Source: Dermacentor variabilis (lineage: Eukaryota; Arthropoda; Arachnida; Ixodida; Ixodidae). Taken from it: 64,000 bases of DNA. The DNA lies in the NCBI RefSeq assembly GCF_050947875.1, contig NC_134568.1, positions 196,450,353 through 196,514,352 of the forward strand, in the 5' to 3' direction. Below the pieces are notes generated by a model. That model was given only the letters and a program-made list of their open reading frames with translations. It ran no database searches and was not told the DNA's origin. Position 1 is the stretch's first letter. Each line of letters opens with the position of its first letter. Position numbers and translations under genes: made by a program. This document shows, one piece after another, positions 34,801 to 45,439 of this stretch.

Positions 34801-37218
34801 AAAAGCCGACAAACACTGACACAAAGGACAACATAGGAGAAATTACTTGTGCTTAATAAATGAAATAAATAAATGATAAAAATAATGTAAATGAAAGTGG
34901 ATGGAAAAACGGCTTGCCGCAGGTGGGGAACGATCCCACAACCTTTGCATTTCCCGACCGATGCTCTACCAATTGAGTTACCGCGGCGCTGTTTCCCCCT
35001 CCACTTTCTTAGGTATTTATGCTTCCTAGTAGAACCCTGGGAGTGTTAGCCAGTGCCACCATTCACAGACCTTGGCGGCGGATGTGGAACATCCTTTCTG
35101 CCGCAGGCATCACGAGAACGTGATCTTTTTGGGTGAAGGCAACCGGTCAATAAACCCACAGATGCTACCTGAAGGCATTAATGTTTGCTTGTTACCTAAA
35201 TTATGGAGCATACCGACTCTCAGGAATTGGCCAAGAGCTGGATAGTTTGCTTGCTCCCTATATTATGGAGCGTGTCCGCTTTGGGAGATTGGCCAAGAAC
35301 TCAGTACTTTACTTACTTGCTTGCGTGCTTGCTGCCTACATTATGGCGCGTACCCACTGCATGCGATTGGCCAAGAAGCCGGCGGTTAAACGAATGGGGT
35401 GAGAGAAAACTTGAGAGGAAAAGTAAATGCAAGGTTAAAGTTGAAATTGTACAATGAAGTAAAGGAGACAAAATAATTTTAAAGACATTCATTTTTTCCT
35501 TAGAGGTAAACATGTGCTTTATGAAAGGATAGCAGCTAGCAGGATAGGAGGCCATAAACTTTATTCAATTTCAAAAAGGGAATTTTTCGAAATACGAATT
35601 AATAAATCAGTACGGTAACCAGATATTCTCCTTGTGCCATAAAGGAATTCGCAGACGGTCATGCATACATTACTATGGCTAAACTGAAAGACAATGTAGA
35701 TGATCCAAAGGAGAGAATATTTTCAGTATTTACAGCAATATGCCTAATTTTCGAAATGGAATTTCCAAATACTTTTTTTTTCTGGCTTGTAAATCTACAG
35801 CATATTAATAAAACATAATCAGTCTTTTCGGGTCCTTTGCAGGTATGGCATAGAGGGGACAGACCATACTTGTCTGAATGAAAACTAAATGGTGGAAGGG
35901 CAGTTTCCAAGTTACATGTGGGACCCCATTGATTGTCCCATGGGAAACGCAAATGGTGAAAGTCTGTTATCTGGAATGTCTGTTTTCTAGAGTACTTAAA
36001 CGTGAAAGTTTTATAAATCTCACTGCGGTGATATAACCAGAAGTTGGCAGAACAGACATGACTGGTCCATTCAGAGTTGTACGGGCAAGTGTGCCGGCAA
36101 TTTCACTTAAAAACAAATTACGATGACGTGGTACTGATATCAAGCGCACCAGGCGTAACGGTTCGAAGGGATTACTTTTTCTTGTGCATTCAAAAGTGTA
36201 TTGTCTGAGGATGAGGTGAGTGCTGTGCACACTGACAAGGAATCGGACTATTGCAGCCATCGAAGAATTCATCGGAAGTTTTCGAAGAACTAACGCCGCT
36301 AATAATTCGGTCTCAAATATAAGTTTACAATAAGGAAGTCTTAATAAATAAGACCAGGACAGCGCCTCCGAAAAAAATATCTACACGCGCTTTCTCTATA
36401 CTTATTAGTGCACCCGTCGCTATTAAATTATTGATTTTTAATTGCACTAAATGATCTTGTACTAGGCCGCTTAAATATCTAGCAGGCAGGAGTTTAACAT
36501 TGGAAGAAAACGCGTCATGAAATTCAATCTTACTAGTATTTATGGACTTTCTGGCACGAATTTTCGAGCATCTGAGTTAATTCTTCCGAGCAACGCCTGG
36601 GATCGCTGGTGTCGTCATGCGCGCACGCATAATCATGCGGATATTTTCATATATCGCGCGCTTTCTTTATAGCGAGGAAAAATAATTACGCCAGACAAAG
36701 CACAATGAAAACAACTGAATAGGGTGTTTAAAAACACTATTATTACTTTTCTACCAAAATCCGTACCCTCAATTCTGTAAATAAGAAGTTTGTTAGTTAA
36801 TCTAAACTAATTATCGATAGTTCAGTTATGAAAAAAAAATCATCCTGGTGCAGTACGTCACTGTTGACAGAATACCCTTGCTCGCGTCGTCGTATATTCT
36901 ATATTTTATTTTTAAGAACTTGGCTAACGCTTGCTGGGACGCACTGTATACTGAATATTGCACAGGAATGTGCAATTGGTTCACCTCGCGCTCAATCTGC
37001 AATTTTTCCACCCCAGACGTACCTTCGACACACCATGTGCCACCACAAGGCTTCTGGCAGCATTCCAGACCCCGACGTTGACACTGCTCTTGCGTGCACT
37101 GCTCAAACATGCAGTCGCTGAACTGGCCCCGGATCGACGGGCAAGCCGCGTGGGTTGCGCCCAAAAACAGCACGACGACAGCGACGACGGGAACGACGAC
37201 TACAGAAAGCGGCCTCAT
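31896..37218 (-). CDS. secreted two-domain WAP-like cysteine-rich protein
   Basis: Exon A (37218-37023) encodes a signal peptide ([20 protein letters not shown], then ATHA) and a domain with eight cysteines spaced C-x9-C-x4-C-x4-C-x6-CC-x3-C-x4-C. It ends in the consensus donor AG|GTACGT in phase 1. Exon B (32032-31896) begins after CTTCTGTCCCCAAG, joins in the same phase, and encodes C-x8-C-x4-C-x6-CC-x3-C-x4-C then VVVQP-stop. The product would be 110 residues. The CC-x3-C-x4-C ending is that of WAP four-disulfide-core inhibitors, common in tick saliva; the second domain has one cysteine fewer. Inhibitor activity is inferred only. Other phase 1-1 exons in the 5-kb intron cannot be excluded. 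A weak TATA-like TACATAAG is near 37271-37278. Confidence 0.68.
32844..32991. mobile_element. 148-bp TA-flanked foldback MITE
   Basis: CAGTGTAAAAT at the left and ATTTTACAGTG at the right are near-perfect inverted ends, flanked by TA on both sides (32842-32843, 32992-32993), as for Tc1/mariner-type elements. The inner halves are also complementary (AATCGGTCTATAACTTACAC against GAGTTACAGACCGATT). It lies in the intron of the WAP-like gene. Confidence 0.75.
33237..33436 (-). mobile_element. LINE 3' end, 5'-truncated
   Basis: The 200 bases match the 3' end of the LINE at 12341: CAGGGAGGTTAACCAGACGC, TTTGCTACCCTGCACTGG and CGGTTCCCAAGAC occur in the same order, next to an (AG)n run that is the tail. 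Closely similar to its partner, so fairly recent. In the WAP-like gene intron. Confidence 0.85.
34788..35182 (-). mobile_element. tRNA-like inverted-repeat element, copy 1
   Basis: It begins with one copy of the family's terminal repeat (AGCCGACAAACACTGACACA and the following ~70 bases), then a minus-strand tRNA-like sequence, then a core that ends TACCTGAAGGCATTAATG. GTTTGCT occurs at both junctions (34781-34787 and 35183-35189), so it inserted into the tandem array. The opposite terminal repeat is absent, unlike copy 3. Confidence 0.75.
34916..34987 (-). other. tRNA-like sequence, not a functional tRNA
   Basis: Minus-strand GCCGCGG and CTGCGGC can form a 7-bp acceptor stem. An A-box-like AACTCAATTGGTAGAGC and B-box-like GGGATCGTTCCCCACC are present. 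The anticodon arm does not pair properly. It is part of copy 1 of the inverted-repeat element and probably only a former or borrowed polymerase III promoter. Confidence 0.7.
35640..36420 (-). mobile_element. LINE RNase H and C-terminal remnant
   Basis: Minus-strand translation in changing frames gives [52 protein letters not shown] and [20 protein letters not shown]. That is the end of RNase H followed by the C-terminal cysteine motif of I-type LINEs, from a family different from the other three copies. Many stops. Located in the WAP-like gene intron. Confidence 0.72.
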
Positions 37219-38010
37219 GATTCAGACTCGGTTGCGCCTCAAGACTGTCGCGATGGACGGCAGCTCCCCCTTATGTACACGGATGTCTCGGGAATACTGG
37301 CAAGAGTGCTTAGGTTTTAGCCAGGTAAATTGGAGTTGCAGTTTTTGCGACTGTGGTGTGCATGATGGGACCAAGCAAGCAGGCGCGCTTATCTTCGCTG
37401 TGCTAGGGGCAAACAAGGCTCGAAAGCGAATGAGAAATGCCTTTGCAGCGCTTCGTTCAAGTACCCTTGAGAGCCAGTACATGCGTCACCTGTGACCCTC
37501 GGTTTGACCCTCGAGTCAAAGCGCACGTGTAAGCGGTCAGGCGCCAAGCTTGCCCGCTTCTTTCAGTACGGGTAACTATTTCTGACTCATTTGCCCCCTT
37601 CACGGCAAGTGAATGGTTCTGTAGACTTTCGCTGCCCCTCATCCCACATCGGCAGCAAAGCTCGAGCATTATTTCGGCGGTCTTCTCGAGATTAGTTCCT
37701 GATATCAGGACATGAATGCATACTTTTTGTAGCACCGCAGCAATCACGTTTCAAAAGAAGTTCTAGAGTGGCGATAACGTCTTGAAAGTGGAGCCAGTCC
37801 ACCGCCATCTGACTCGGAGCACGAAGAGACATCAGGAAATAGTGGAGAATAGAAAGCGCTCTTTTCTTTTTCACTTTCTTCGTGTTTAACATGGATAATT
37901 TCGCTGGGCAGGTCTTACCGAATGTATCTCTTTGGGTCCCTGGTTTTATGGGGAAACCTGAACGCTGTGACAAATCTTGTGGGAGATGACGGTGTTTATA
38001 CTCAATCATA
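37219..38010. other. unassigned DNA upstream of the WAP-like gene
   Basis: The first 100 bases should contain the promoter of the minus-strand WAP-like gene; only a weak TACATAAG is seen. The remainder has overlapping short frames without motifs. Confidence 0.35.
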
Positions 38011-38410
38011 TATATCATCAGAAGCAAACAATGACATTAAGGACAACACAGGGGAAATTACTTGAACTTACTAATTTAAATAAAGAAATGATCAATTAAA
38101 TGCAATGAAAGTGGATAAAAAGCTTGCCGCAGGTGGGGAACGATCCCACGTCTTCACATAACGCGTGCGATGCTCTAACAATTGAGCTACCGCGGCGCCG
38201 TTTTCCCATCCACTTCCTTGGGTATTTATGTTTTACTACTAGAACTAACCTTGGGAGTGTTAGCCGGCGCCACCGCTCCCCAATCTTGGCGGCGGATGGG
38301 GAACATCCTTTCTGCCGCAGGCGTCACGAGTACGTGGTCTTTTTGGATAAAGTCAACTGCTCAAAAAACACAGACATGCTACCTGAAGGCATCGATGTTG
38401 CTGGATTCGA
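38011..38410 (-). mobile_element. tRNA-like inverted-repeat element, copy 2
   Basis: Same order as copy 1: terminal repeat, minus-strand tRNA-like block, TGGCGGCGGATGGGGAACAT, TTCTGCCGCAGGCGTCACGA, ending GTTGCTGGATTCGA at 38410. The far terminal repeat is missing. About 50 bases with the palindrome CGTTATATAACG (38417-38428) separate it from copy 3. Confidence 0.72.
38126..38196 (-). other. tRNA-like sequence, not a functional tRNA
   Basis: Minus-strand GCCGCGG ... CTGCGGC with A-box (TAGCTCAATTG) and B-box (GGGATCGTTCCCCACC). The arm around ACGCGTTATG does not have U before the anticodon. Internal part of copy 2. Confidence 0.7.
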
Positions 38411-38462
38411 GACCCTCGTTATATAACGAACGAGAAGAACCGAGGGCGCGATTTTTATTAAT

Positions 38463-38952
38463 CATATCATGAGAATCCAACAAAGACACCAAGAACATAG
38501 GGAAAACGACTTGTACTTACTAATTTAAATAAAGAAATGATAAATTCGAAGCCAGCAACATTGATGGCTTCAGGTGGCATGTGCGGGTTTTTTGGCCAGT
38601 TACCTTTACCCAAAAAGATCACGTACTCGTGACACTTCCGGCAAAAGGATGTTCCATATCCGCCGCCAAAGTTTATGACTGGTGGCGCTGGCTAACACTC
38701 ATAAGGTTAGTTTTAGTAGTAAAACATAAATACCCAAGAAAGTGGATGGGGAAACGGCGCCTCGGTAGCTCAATAGGTTAGAGCATCGCACGCGTAATGC
38801 GGAGACGTGGGATTGTTCTCCACCTGCAGCAAGTTGTTTTTTTCTCATCCGCTTTAATTGCCATTAATGTATCATTACATTATTTCAATTAGCAAGTACA
38901 AGTAATTTCCCCTATGTTGTCATTAGTGTCTTTGTTGGCTTCTCATGATATG
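38463..38952 (+). mobile_element. tRNA-like inverted-repeat element, copy 3, with both ends
   Basis: The left end CATATCATGAGAATCCAACA and the right end, read in reverse complement as CATATCATGAGAAGCCAACA, form terminal inverted repeats of about 80 bases. The core is in opposite orientation to copy 2 and contains a plus-strand tRNA-like block. 490 bases in all. This is the only copy with two ends, so it defines the element. No coding frame. Confidence 0.78.
38759..38830 (+). other. tRNA-like sequence, not a functional tRNA
   Basis: A-box TAGCTCAATAGG and a B-box-like GGGATTGTTCTCC are present. The anticodon stem TCGCA/TGCGG encloses CGCGTAA, with G instead of the invariant U33. The acceptor stem is decayed. 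Part of copy 3. Confidence 0.7.
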
Positions 38953-39009
38953 GTTCATAATAATTTGAGCAGTTTGCACTAGTGGTGCAAGGCTGGGTCA
39001 CAGCGGAGC

Positions 39010-39330
39010 TAGTTCCGGCTTTTGCTGAGTTTGCTAGGTTTTGATAAGTTTTGCGACGTTATGCATGGCTTGGCTAGGTTCACACTAAGTGTTGCTAGGG
39101 TTTGCTAATTTTTGCGATGTTATGCATGGTTTTGGCTACTCGGGATCCTCGGCTCGGCGACTGCGTTTGTCGGCGGCGGCCTCGGCGCGATGGGCAGGAT
39201 CGGCTCTCCTTCGTCGATCATATAGTGCCGCTGAGCCGCGCGCCGAGCTTCCTTGTAGGCGGCTTCTTCCTCAAGAGTTTTGCTTTCCTTCGGTCGCCCC
39301 ATGGTAGCTGCGCACGCGTATTCACTGGAC
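39010..39330. repeat. repeat-like segment with small basic open frame
   Basis: TTTTGCGAYGTTATGCATGG occurs twice (about 39049 and 39110) among related TTTGCTAGG words, a direct-repeat pattern. The adjoining minus-strand frame 39380-39120 reads MGRPKESKTLEEEAAYKEAR from an internal ATG and is rich in charged residues. I recall similar short basic frames in tick repeats, but have no firm family. It may be transposon-derived. Confidence 0.4.
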
Positions 39331-39789
39331 GAGAGGTGACGCGTCTGTAGACGCGCAGGCTGCTCAGAGCTTTCTATCATATCAGTGAGGTCACTGCTAA
39401 GCGAACACTTACCTCTCCTCGGCCGGGGCGAGGGTTCGCCCCCCTCGCCCTGGCCTTACACATCGCAGCACCCTTAAAGACAGAGACGTGCAACGCATGA
39501 ACGGTCCTTACATTTTCGGTTATCGTTTTCTCGCGGAAGCTCGTCTCTTGAGACGGTTGGTGCACGTTTTCGCGTTCGCAAAGGATGAACGCATCAGGAC
39601 GGTTCTGTACATGTTACTCGACTTGGTAGACGCTGCGTCCTTGGCGAATCGACTCTGATTAAATAGGGGATAGAGAAATCTTTCTGGTGCAGTTCCAATA
39701 GGATTTTTAAGCCACTGAGAGGCGCCTGCTTTAGCGGTGTCTCATCCCAACACGCCGTGGATCTGTCTTGAAAAAGCACTCTATCAAAG

Positions 39790-39792
39790 GCA

Positions 39793-39823
<31 letters not shown>

Positions 39824-40010
39824 CAAAGGAAAGAAAAGGAGGTTAACCAGGGATTATCCCTGGTTGGCTTCCCTGTACCGGATGAAGGGGAAATGGATGC
39901 GACGGATGAGAGAAAAAGAATACAAAAAATAAGAAAAAAGACAGACACACTTACAATACCGAACTGTTTCTGTGGGCGCTGTCACGCAGTCTGCGAAGGC
40001 GCCACATAGT
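39790..40010 (-). mobile_element. LINE 3' end fragment
   Basis: An (AG)n run is followed by GGAGGTTAACCAGGGATTAT, TTGGCTTCCCTGTACCGGAT, paralleling the tail of the LINE at 12341 but of a diverged subfamily. The right boundary is uncertain; similarity cannot be followed with confidence beyond about 40010. Confidence 0.6.
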
Positions 40011-40555
40011 GTTGCACAGTGCCAACCTCCCACTAATACATCCTATACGTCCCACTGTGCAGTCAAAATTTCTCACAAAGTCCGGCGTCATTTAAATAAC
40101 CTATCAAAAAGTTCATCAGACCTAATTAGGTAACATCACCAGAAAAATCCTCACTGGAGGGCCTTCGAAACAAACAATAAACGTGGTGACCGTGGTAGTA
40201 GCGCTTACTGGGGCTATCGCCAGCCGTGTGCTACTTACGCACGAAAGTAGGACGAAAGATAAAATTAATAAGCTCGTGAAATGCATATCACGACCACTAA
40301 GTAGTTTCCCTTAACAGCCCCTTCGTAAACGTGTCCATTTCCTTGTCTTAGAAACGAGCCGTCGGCGTTGCGAATAGCAAAAACATCTTGCTGAACGCCA
40401 GAAAACCAAAAGCTCCACGGCGCTCGCAGCAGTAAATCGTTGTTTCGAAGCTCCGCCTGGACTCGCGCGCGCGCGCTGCACGACAAAAACGAATAAGAAG
40501 GTGCTGCATTTTCAGAACTAGTGCAGAAAGTGGAGTCAAATGGAAGAGACGTAAG
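40011..40555. other. unassigned DNA
   Basis: The minus-strand frame 40486-40265 (73 codons) has no known motif or splice support. Nothing else recognised. Confidence 0.3.
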
Positions 40556-40652
40556 ATTTAGGCCTTTGCCCTGCAGTGGGCGTAGCCAGGATGATGATCA
40601 TAATGATGATCATAATGATGATAATGATGATGATGACGACGACGACGACAGT
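40556..40652 (+). mobile_element. RTE LINE 3' end, severely truncated
   Basis: GGCCTTTGCCCTGCAGTGGG, CGTAGCCAGGATGATGAT and a GAT/GAC repeat tail match the RTE 3' end at 58.75-58.84 kb. Tail units have drifted to GACGAC at the end. Confidence 0.8.
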
Positions 40653-40689
40653 ACTACGTGTTTCCCCGGGAAGCAATGCCACGATTAAT

Positions 40690-41305
40690 GCGACTGTGAA
40701 TCAAATCAAATTATATTGCTAATAATGTGTCGTTGCAAAACTATGCTCTCGATTTGATTATTGCTCTAAAACCTAAAGTACAATTTTGCTTGATGAAGGC
40801 AATGTGTCGAGAAAACTTTAGGTTACAATCTACTTTGATGGCCAAAAATGATGCATGGTAAGAGACGGGAATGTGATGACCATCTCGGTTTATCTCAGGT
40901 ATGTCACAGTATTTTTTGGCTTGATCGTAAAATCATCAATTGTGTTTTGGTTGGATTGATAATTAACTGATTGGAAAAACACCAAACAACAATTTGTTCA
41001 AGCTCATTGTTTAGTTTAAGAATTAAGGTTGCTAAAGATTTGTCGCAGAATGATGTGGTAGTGTCGTCTGCGTATATTACGCATATTGTGGCAGATTTAT
41101 GACACCTGAGTAAATCATTAATATAAATGGAGAATACGAAGGGACCTAGTATGGAGCCCCGTAGTACGCCTTGATTAACTTTAGCATAAGAGTAAGGACC
41201 TCCTGGAAAAACTTTGTTCTCTGTCATGTGACTTTTTAGGAGCTTTAGTACTAGACCTGTAGTTCCAAGGGCTTCTAGCTTAGTAAAAAGTATATTATGA
41301 TTATG
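40690..41305 (-). mobile_element. CR1/Jockey-like LINE fragment
   Basis: The minus-strand frame beginning near 41300 reads FTKLEALGTTGLVLKLLKSH, GVLRGSILGPFVFSIYINDL, VIYADDTTTSF and WCFSNQLIINPTKTQLM, an RT of CR1/Jockey type with an intact YADD. Out-of-frame downstream sequence (KVDCNLKFSRHI) continues it. It is cut off abruptly where the I-type LINE tail begins. Confidence 0.8.
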
Positions 41306-41674
41306 AATGAATGTTTTATGTTTTATGGCGCAAGGGCCAAGTATGGCCAAAGAGCGCCATGTCCGTGTTAATGAGTTTGCAGTGTAATCATGAGTTCTAT
41401 GAAGTTGATGTGACGTGGCTGTAGAGGGGCCTTAAAGATGGTCGCGCTAAAGTGCGTAAAGTCTGTATAATAAGATTATGGCGATGACTTATGACGTGTA
41501 CTATGAACATTAAGACGCATTTAAAAATAATGACACGATGTCTAAAAATATATCAGGTTATATAAGATATGCTAGAGCACTACTGCCTCCTTTGAGCCCT
41601 TGAGACACAAGGGCCTGGAGGCATGTGCTATTCAAAATAATGATCGCAGCGGCATCCTCTGGAGCGAGGATGCT

Positions 41675-44600
41675 CTACGAATTTAATGGGCTTATAACGT
41701 GTAGAACTACATCCTTTAAGAAGTCGAGGACTGCCTTGGTGTTAAAAAGCGGTTCCTTACCAAGAAACATAGCCGGGTGCAGAGGGATGTAATAACGGTA
41801 TGCAAGCGGAAAATGTCTCTTTCTTTCAGGTTCGGCTTTCCGACACTCCAAGAGGACATGGAGGATGGTCAGCCTCTCACCGCATCTACCACAGGTTGGA
41901 GGTTCACTTCCAGTAAGTAGAAAATGATGGGTCCCAAATTTGTGTCCTATTCTGAGGCGACAGAATAGGACATCTGTTCGCCGAGATTTTGTTGGGGAGG
42001 GCCAAAAACCTAACTGTGGCTTTATAACGTGCAGTGTATTATTTATTTCTGCGTCCCACGTGCGTTGCCAGTGGCTTCGCAGTTTTTTTCGTATGTAAGG
42101 TTTCAGATCTGTGAGAGGCACCAAAGCGGTATTATTAACAGCAGGGGGTGCAATTGACATAGCCATCTGGTCTGCCAGAACGTTACCTTCGATTCCCCTG
42201 TGGCCAGGAACCCAGCATATGATGATATGCTGGCTAGATAGATAAGCTTTGCACAGGTCGGAATAGACCTCAGGAAGAACAGGATTTTTCTGTTTGTAGG
42301 GTGACATTAAGGCCTTCACCACACTTAGGGAGTCTGTATACATTACGGCTTTTGGAGTTTTTATTTCCTTATATGCTTTACAGCCGACCATAATGCGTAG
42401 GCCTCTGCCGTAAAGATACTTGTTTCTGGATATAGTACATCAGATTCCGAGAAGGATGAACCGACGGCTGCATAGGACACTCCGGCATGTGACTTGGAAG
42501 CGTTTGTGTAGAACTCTGTGCACGAGTGCTTGTACTGAAGTTGTAGGAAATGCATTCTTATTTCGACCTCTGGAGCGTGTTTTGTGACATTTAGAAAGTA
42601 TACGCCACATTATATCACCTGCCACTCCCAATGGGGTAAGGGCTTGGTTAGGTGCATTAAGGGAAGCTCGAGGAGTGGGACATGCATTTCATCGCTAAGC
42701 TCCTTCACACGCAGCGAGAAAGGCTGTCTTATAGACGGACGATTGCGAAAAGTGTAGCACATGTCATATCGGTAACGGTATTAAAACATGGGTGTTCAGG
42801 ATTGGTGTGCCCTTTAAGGAAATATGTAAAGCTGGTGTATGATCTCTGCAAGTAGAGCGGCCACTCATTCGATTCGGCATATAAGCTTTCGATCGGGCTT
42901 GTTCTGAAAGCGCCAGTGGCTAGGTGGATACCTAGATGATGGACATGATCAAGCATCCTTAGCGCGCTCGGGGTGGCAGAATTATACACTACGGCCCCAT
43001 AATCCAATCGTGACCGTATTAGACTCTTGTAGAGATTCATTAGACACTTTCTGTCACTACCCCACGTAGTCTTAGATAGAAGTTTCATTAAGTTCATTGT
43101 TTTTAGACATTTTTCTTTCATATATTTGATGTGTGGAATGAAAGTGAGTCTATCTTCAAGTATAATACCTAGGAATTTGTGCTCTTTGTTGATAGGAATT
43201 TGTTGTACACAGTTCTAAGCAAGGATCCGGGACCAGGCCTCTCTTTCGTGTAAAAAGAACACAAGAACTTTTGTTAGGATTGATTTTAAATCCGTTTTTC
43301 TCTGCCCATTTTGATACTTTGTTCAAACCATGCTGTACCTGTCTCTGACACACTGCGAGGTTACAGGATTTAAAAGCTATTTGAATGTCGTCCACATAGA
43401 TAGAGTAAAAAATGGCCGGCGGTAGTGAAGCACGAAGCGTGTTCATCTTCACTATAAAGAGCGTGCAGCTAAGCACGCCTCCCTGGGGTACACCAGTTTC
43501 TTGTGTAAAAGGACGTGACAGTACATCGCCGACTTTTACACGGAATGTACGATTGGACAAATAGCTTTCTATTAGGTTTAGCATATTACCATGAATGCCC
43601 ATTTCTGACAAGTCTCAAGATTCCGTAGCGCCACATTGTGTCGTATGCCTTCTCCATATCGAGGAATATGGAGAGGAAAAGCTGTTTGTGTACAAATGCG
43701 TCACGGATGTTTCCTTCGATGCGTACAAGATGGTCAGTTGTGGAGCGCCCTTCTCAGAAACCACACTGATAGGGATCAAGCATGTTGTTCAGTTCTAGGA
43801 AATGTATGCGTCTGCGATTAATCATTTTTTCAAATACCTTACAAAGGCAACTTGTGAGGGCTATCGGGCGGTAACTTGCCACTGAGGAAGGGTCTTTGCC
43901 TTGTTTCAAAACAGGGACCACAATGGCTTGTTTCCATGCGGTTGGAAGGTATCCCACAGCCCAAATAGTGTTAAAAAGTGCGAGTAGTGCAACTTGCATG
44001 TCATTGTGTAGGTTTTTGATCATTTCATACATTATTCTGTCAGATCCAGGTGCAAAGCTCTTGCATGCGCTCAAGGCCGCTCTAAACTCTGCAATACTAA
44101 AAGGACGGTTGTATGGTTCATTCTGACGACATTTTCTGATGAAAGGCTTACATTCTTCTATTTGTTTGTATTTGCGAAAGGATTGTGAATAATTTGTTGA
44201 ACTTGACACGCTCTCAAAATACTCCCCAAGTGAGTCTGCCTGGTCTTGCAGTATACCGCCCTGTATGTTTACCAGAGGGAGTGAATATGTTTGCCGCCCT
44301 CCAATCCTATTAACCCTGTTCCAGGCTTTGGCCTCATCTCCAAACGAGTTAATACTCGATAGAAACTTGTGCCAACTTGCTCTTCTGGCCTGTCGGCGGG
44401 TTCTCCTGCCTTGGTACTTTACTTTTTTAAAGCTGATAAGATTTTCTGCAGTGGGAGAAGCGCGTAGCAACCCCCACGCCTTGTTCTGATTCTTACGGGC
44501 GATCCTACATTCGCTGTTCCACCACGGCACACGTCGTTTGCATGCCAAACCACTTACTTCGGTTATGCATTTTGATGCGGCATCTATTATGAATGCTGTA

Positions 44601-45376
44601 AGATACTCCACAGCAGCATAAATTTCTAAAGAAGACATGTCACCCCATGAGATGCCAGTGAGAGTCCGAAATTTCTCCCAGTAGGCTGTGTCTATCTTCC
44701 ATCTATAAGCTTGTGGAGGATATTCGTTTTCTTTAGATGTTCCTATCAGTATGGGGAAGTGGTCGCTCCCGTAAGGATTGTTCGTAACTTCCCATTCGAT
44801 TTCGGGCACTATAGACGGGGAACTATACTAAGATCTATTGAAGAAAAGGTTCTGTTTGCTAGAGAGTAATATGTGGGTTCCTTCTAATTCAGCAAGCACG
44901 CACTTGAAGAAAAAAGGAACTGTTCAACAAGACGACCTCGCGCGTCTATACGAGAGTCGCCCCACAGGCAGCTGTGCGCATTGAAATCGCCAAGAACAAC
45001 ATTAGGTTCTGGCAATTCGTCTATAAATGACTGAAATTCATGTTTGTTTAACTTGTAGTGTGGGGGTACGTAAAGCTAGCAAATGGTGACGAGTTTATTT
45101 AGAAGAACAGCCACTGCTTCAAGGGGCGTTTGTAGCTGTAAACGCTGACACGAAATACTTTTATGAATAGAAATGGCAACACCGCCTGATGATACGACAG
45201 CATCATCGCGATCTTTGCGAAACTTGACATACGGTCGGAGAAAGTTTGTGTTGTGGTTTTAGGTGTGTTTCCTGTAGACACAGCATTTTTGGATTGTGTT
45301 TTTGGATAAGCTCTTGCACGTCATCAAGGTTCCTAAGAAGACCTCTGACGTTCCATTGAATTATTTGTGTATCCAT
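41675..45376 (-). pseudogene. LINE ORF2: APE endonuclease, RT, RNase H
   Basis: ATG at 45376 starts MDTQIIQWNVRGLLRNLDDV, then LCLQETHLKP (APE), decayed until GSDHFPI (about 44750). The RT follows: YRPIALTSCLCKVFEKMINR, PQGGVLSCTLF and YVDDIQIAF (43.4 kb). RNase H comes next: FYTNASKSHAGVSYA, TAEAYALWSAV, MYTDSLSVVKAL, WVPGHRGIEGNVLADQMA, then CGRCGERLTILHVLLEC. At least four breaks separate the frames. Non-functional, but a good template for the family. Confidence 0.86.
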
Positions 45377-45439
45377 GTTGGAAGTAAATCGGTGCTGTGT
45401 ATGCGGAAACTGAAGTATTAATTACAGAGATTTCGAAGA

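Larger units (their letters stand above)
34166..35385. repeat. higher-order tandem repeat array, split by a mobile element
   Basis: Monomers of about 60-70 bases contain CCCTATATTA, then a short variable word, CTCTGGGGAATT and CCAAGAACTGGGTAGTTTGC. The word after CTATATTA (AGGCGCG, TTGCACG, AGGCGCG, TTGCACG, TGGAGCG) cycles every five monomers. Equivalent monomers at 34218/34536, 34278/34598, 34348/34667 and 34409/34729 are 318-320 bases apart. About two higher-order units are visible, and the array resumes at about 35190 after the insert at 34788-35182. It lies in the WAP-like gene intron. Confidence 0.85.

Noticed and set aside
34166..35385. CRISPR array
   Set aside because: Direct repeats are the whole monomers with no unique spacers, and this is an animal genome.
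38759..38830. Functional tRNA gene
   Set aside because: G in place of U33, decayed acceptor stem, and same block repeated in two mobile copies.
43595..44489. Plus-strand frames within the LINE at 41.3-46.0 kb
   Set aside because: Shadows of the antisense ORF2 endonuclease/RT frames.
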